In this document: positions 63,919 through 64,000 of the stretch, one piece after another | How positions within the stretch are numbered: position 1 is the stretch's first letter | Layout: each line of letters opens with the position of its first letter | NCBI RefSeq assembly: GCF_003605645.1 | Contig: NZ_QVMU01000026.1 | Span: 1 to 64,000, forward strand | DNA: 64,000 nucleotides | Direction: 5' to 3' | DNA from: Vibrio sinensis | GTDB lineage: Bacteria; Pseudomonadota; Gammaproteobacteria; Enterobacterales; Vibrionaceae | The notes under the pieces: model-generated | Database searches by the model: none | The model's input: the letters and a program-made list of their open reading frames with translations, nothing else | Told to the model about the DNA's origin: nothing | Position numbers and translations under genes: made by a program

Positions 63919-64000
63919 TTACACGTTTTTTGTCATAACCGCGTAGTAGAAGCCATCCATATCTTCTTCACCTGGAAGAATTTGGCGACCTGGGTTGCTG
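63919..64000 (-). CDS. rsmB: 16S rRNA (cytosine967-C5)-methyltransferase RsmB, C-terminal fragment
   Basis: Only the last 26 complete codons are inside the window. They read SNPGRQILPGEEDMDGFYYA and end MTKNV before TAA. The GRQ.LPG...DGFYYA ending is typical of RsmB (Sun/FmuB), which methylates C967 of 16S rRNA. Position directly before trkA supports it, as in E. coli and Vibrio. The rest lies beyond the right edge. Confidence 0.85.
   Translation of the reverse strand, partial: SNPGRQILPGEEDMDGFYYAVMTKNV

Overview
The window is the replication-origin region of a Vibrio-type primary chromosome (Vibrionaceae, Gammaproteobacteria). The evidence is gene order and protein similarity: fadBA, glmU, the atp operon, parAB, rsmG-mnmG, oriC, mioC, mnmE, yidC-rnpA-rpmH, an amino-acid ABC operon, dnaA-dnaN-recF-gyrB, a small heat-shock gene, glyQS, ilvGMEDA, comM, dsbA and trkAH. 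This is the order I know from Vibrio cholerae chromosome I. The species cannot be read from the window. I see no prophage, insertion sequence, CRISPR array or defence island; this is conserved core genome.

Layout. 1-350: tandem promoters and leader of an rRNA operon running leftwards out of the window. 409-3082: yigZ-trkH-hemG (minus strand). 3225-6773: FadR-type operator, fadBA and terminator. 6790-9090: divergent punR/punC-like pair. 9158-10519: glmU. 10668-17613: atpIBEFHAGDC. 17800-22022: parAB, rsmG and mnmG. 22110-22460: oriC, with an AT-rich unwinding region, three GATCT 13-mers, 12 GATC sites in about 150 bp and DnaA boxes. 22510-26824: mioC, mnmE, and rpmH-rnpA-yidD-yidC. 27059-29304: a cystine-type ABC transporter operon. 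29534-35804: DnaA-box cluster and dnaA-dnaN-recF-gyrB (plus strand). 36032-36729: sigma-32 promoter, ROSE-like leader and ibpA-type gene. 36845-41311: avtA and glyQS. 41805-44939: small membrane protein, tusA, a LysR regulator and acuI. 45124-51718: the ilvLGMEDA operon. 51923-58285: comM, a DUF2860-type outer-membrane protein, srkA-dsbA, ccoG and yihD. 58376-60352: an unannotated small gene, a Spo0M-family gene and a hemolysin-III (trhA) gene. 60411-64000: a DUF3157-type protein and rsmB-trkA-trkH.

How the genes work together. The centre is the chromosome start-up module: origin, initiator (DnaA), clamp (DnaN), gap repair (RecF), gyrase (GyrB), segregation (ParAB plus a parS-like site inside recF) and tRNA/rRNA modification (MnmE/MnmG, RsmG, RsmB). 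Around it lie high-demand growth functions: ATP synthase, an rRNA operon, glycyl-tRNA synthetase, membrane-protein insertion and branched-chain amino-acid synthesis.

No wholly new system is evident. The most interesting signals are regulatory or small: the ROSE-like RNA thermometer before ibpA, a 55-codon gene with its own terminator at 58376-58543, a parS-like site in the recF 3' end, a perfect FNR-type box upstream of the atp operon, the complete ilv attenuator with its 29-codon leader peptide, and several palindromic elements between genes.
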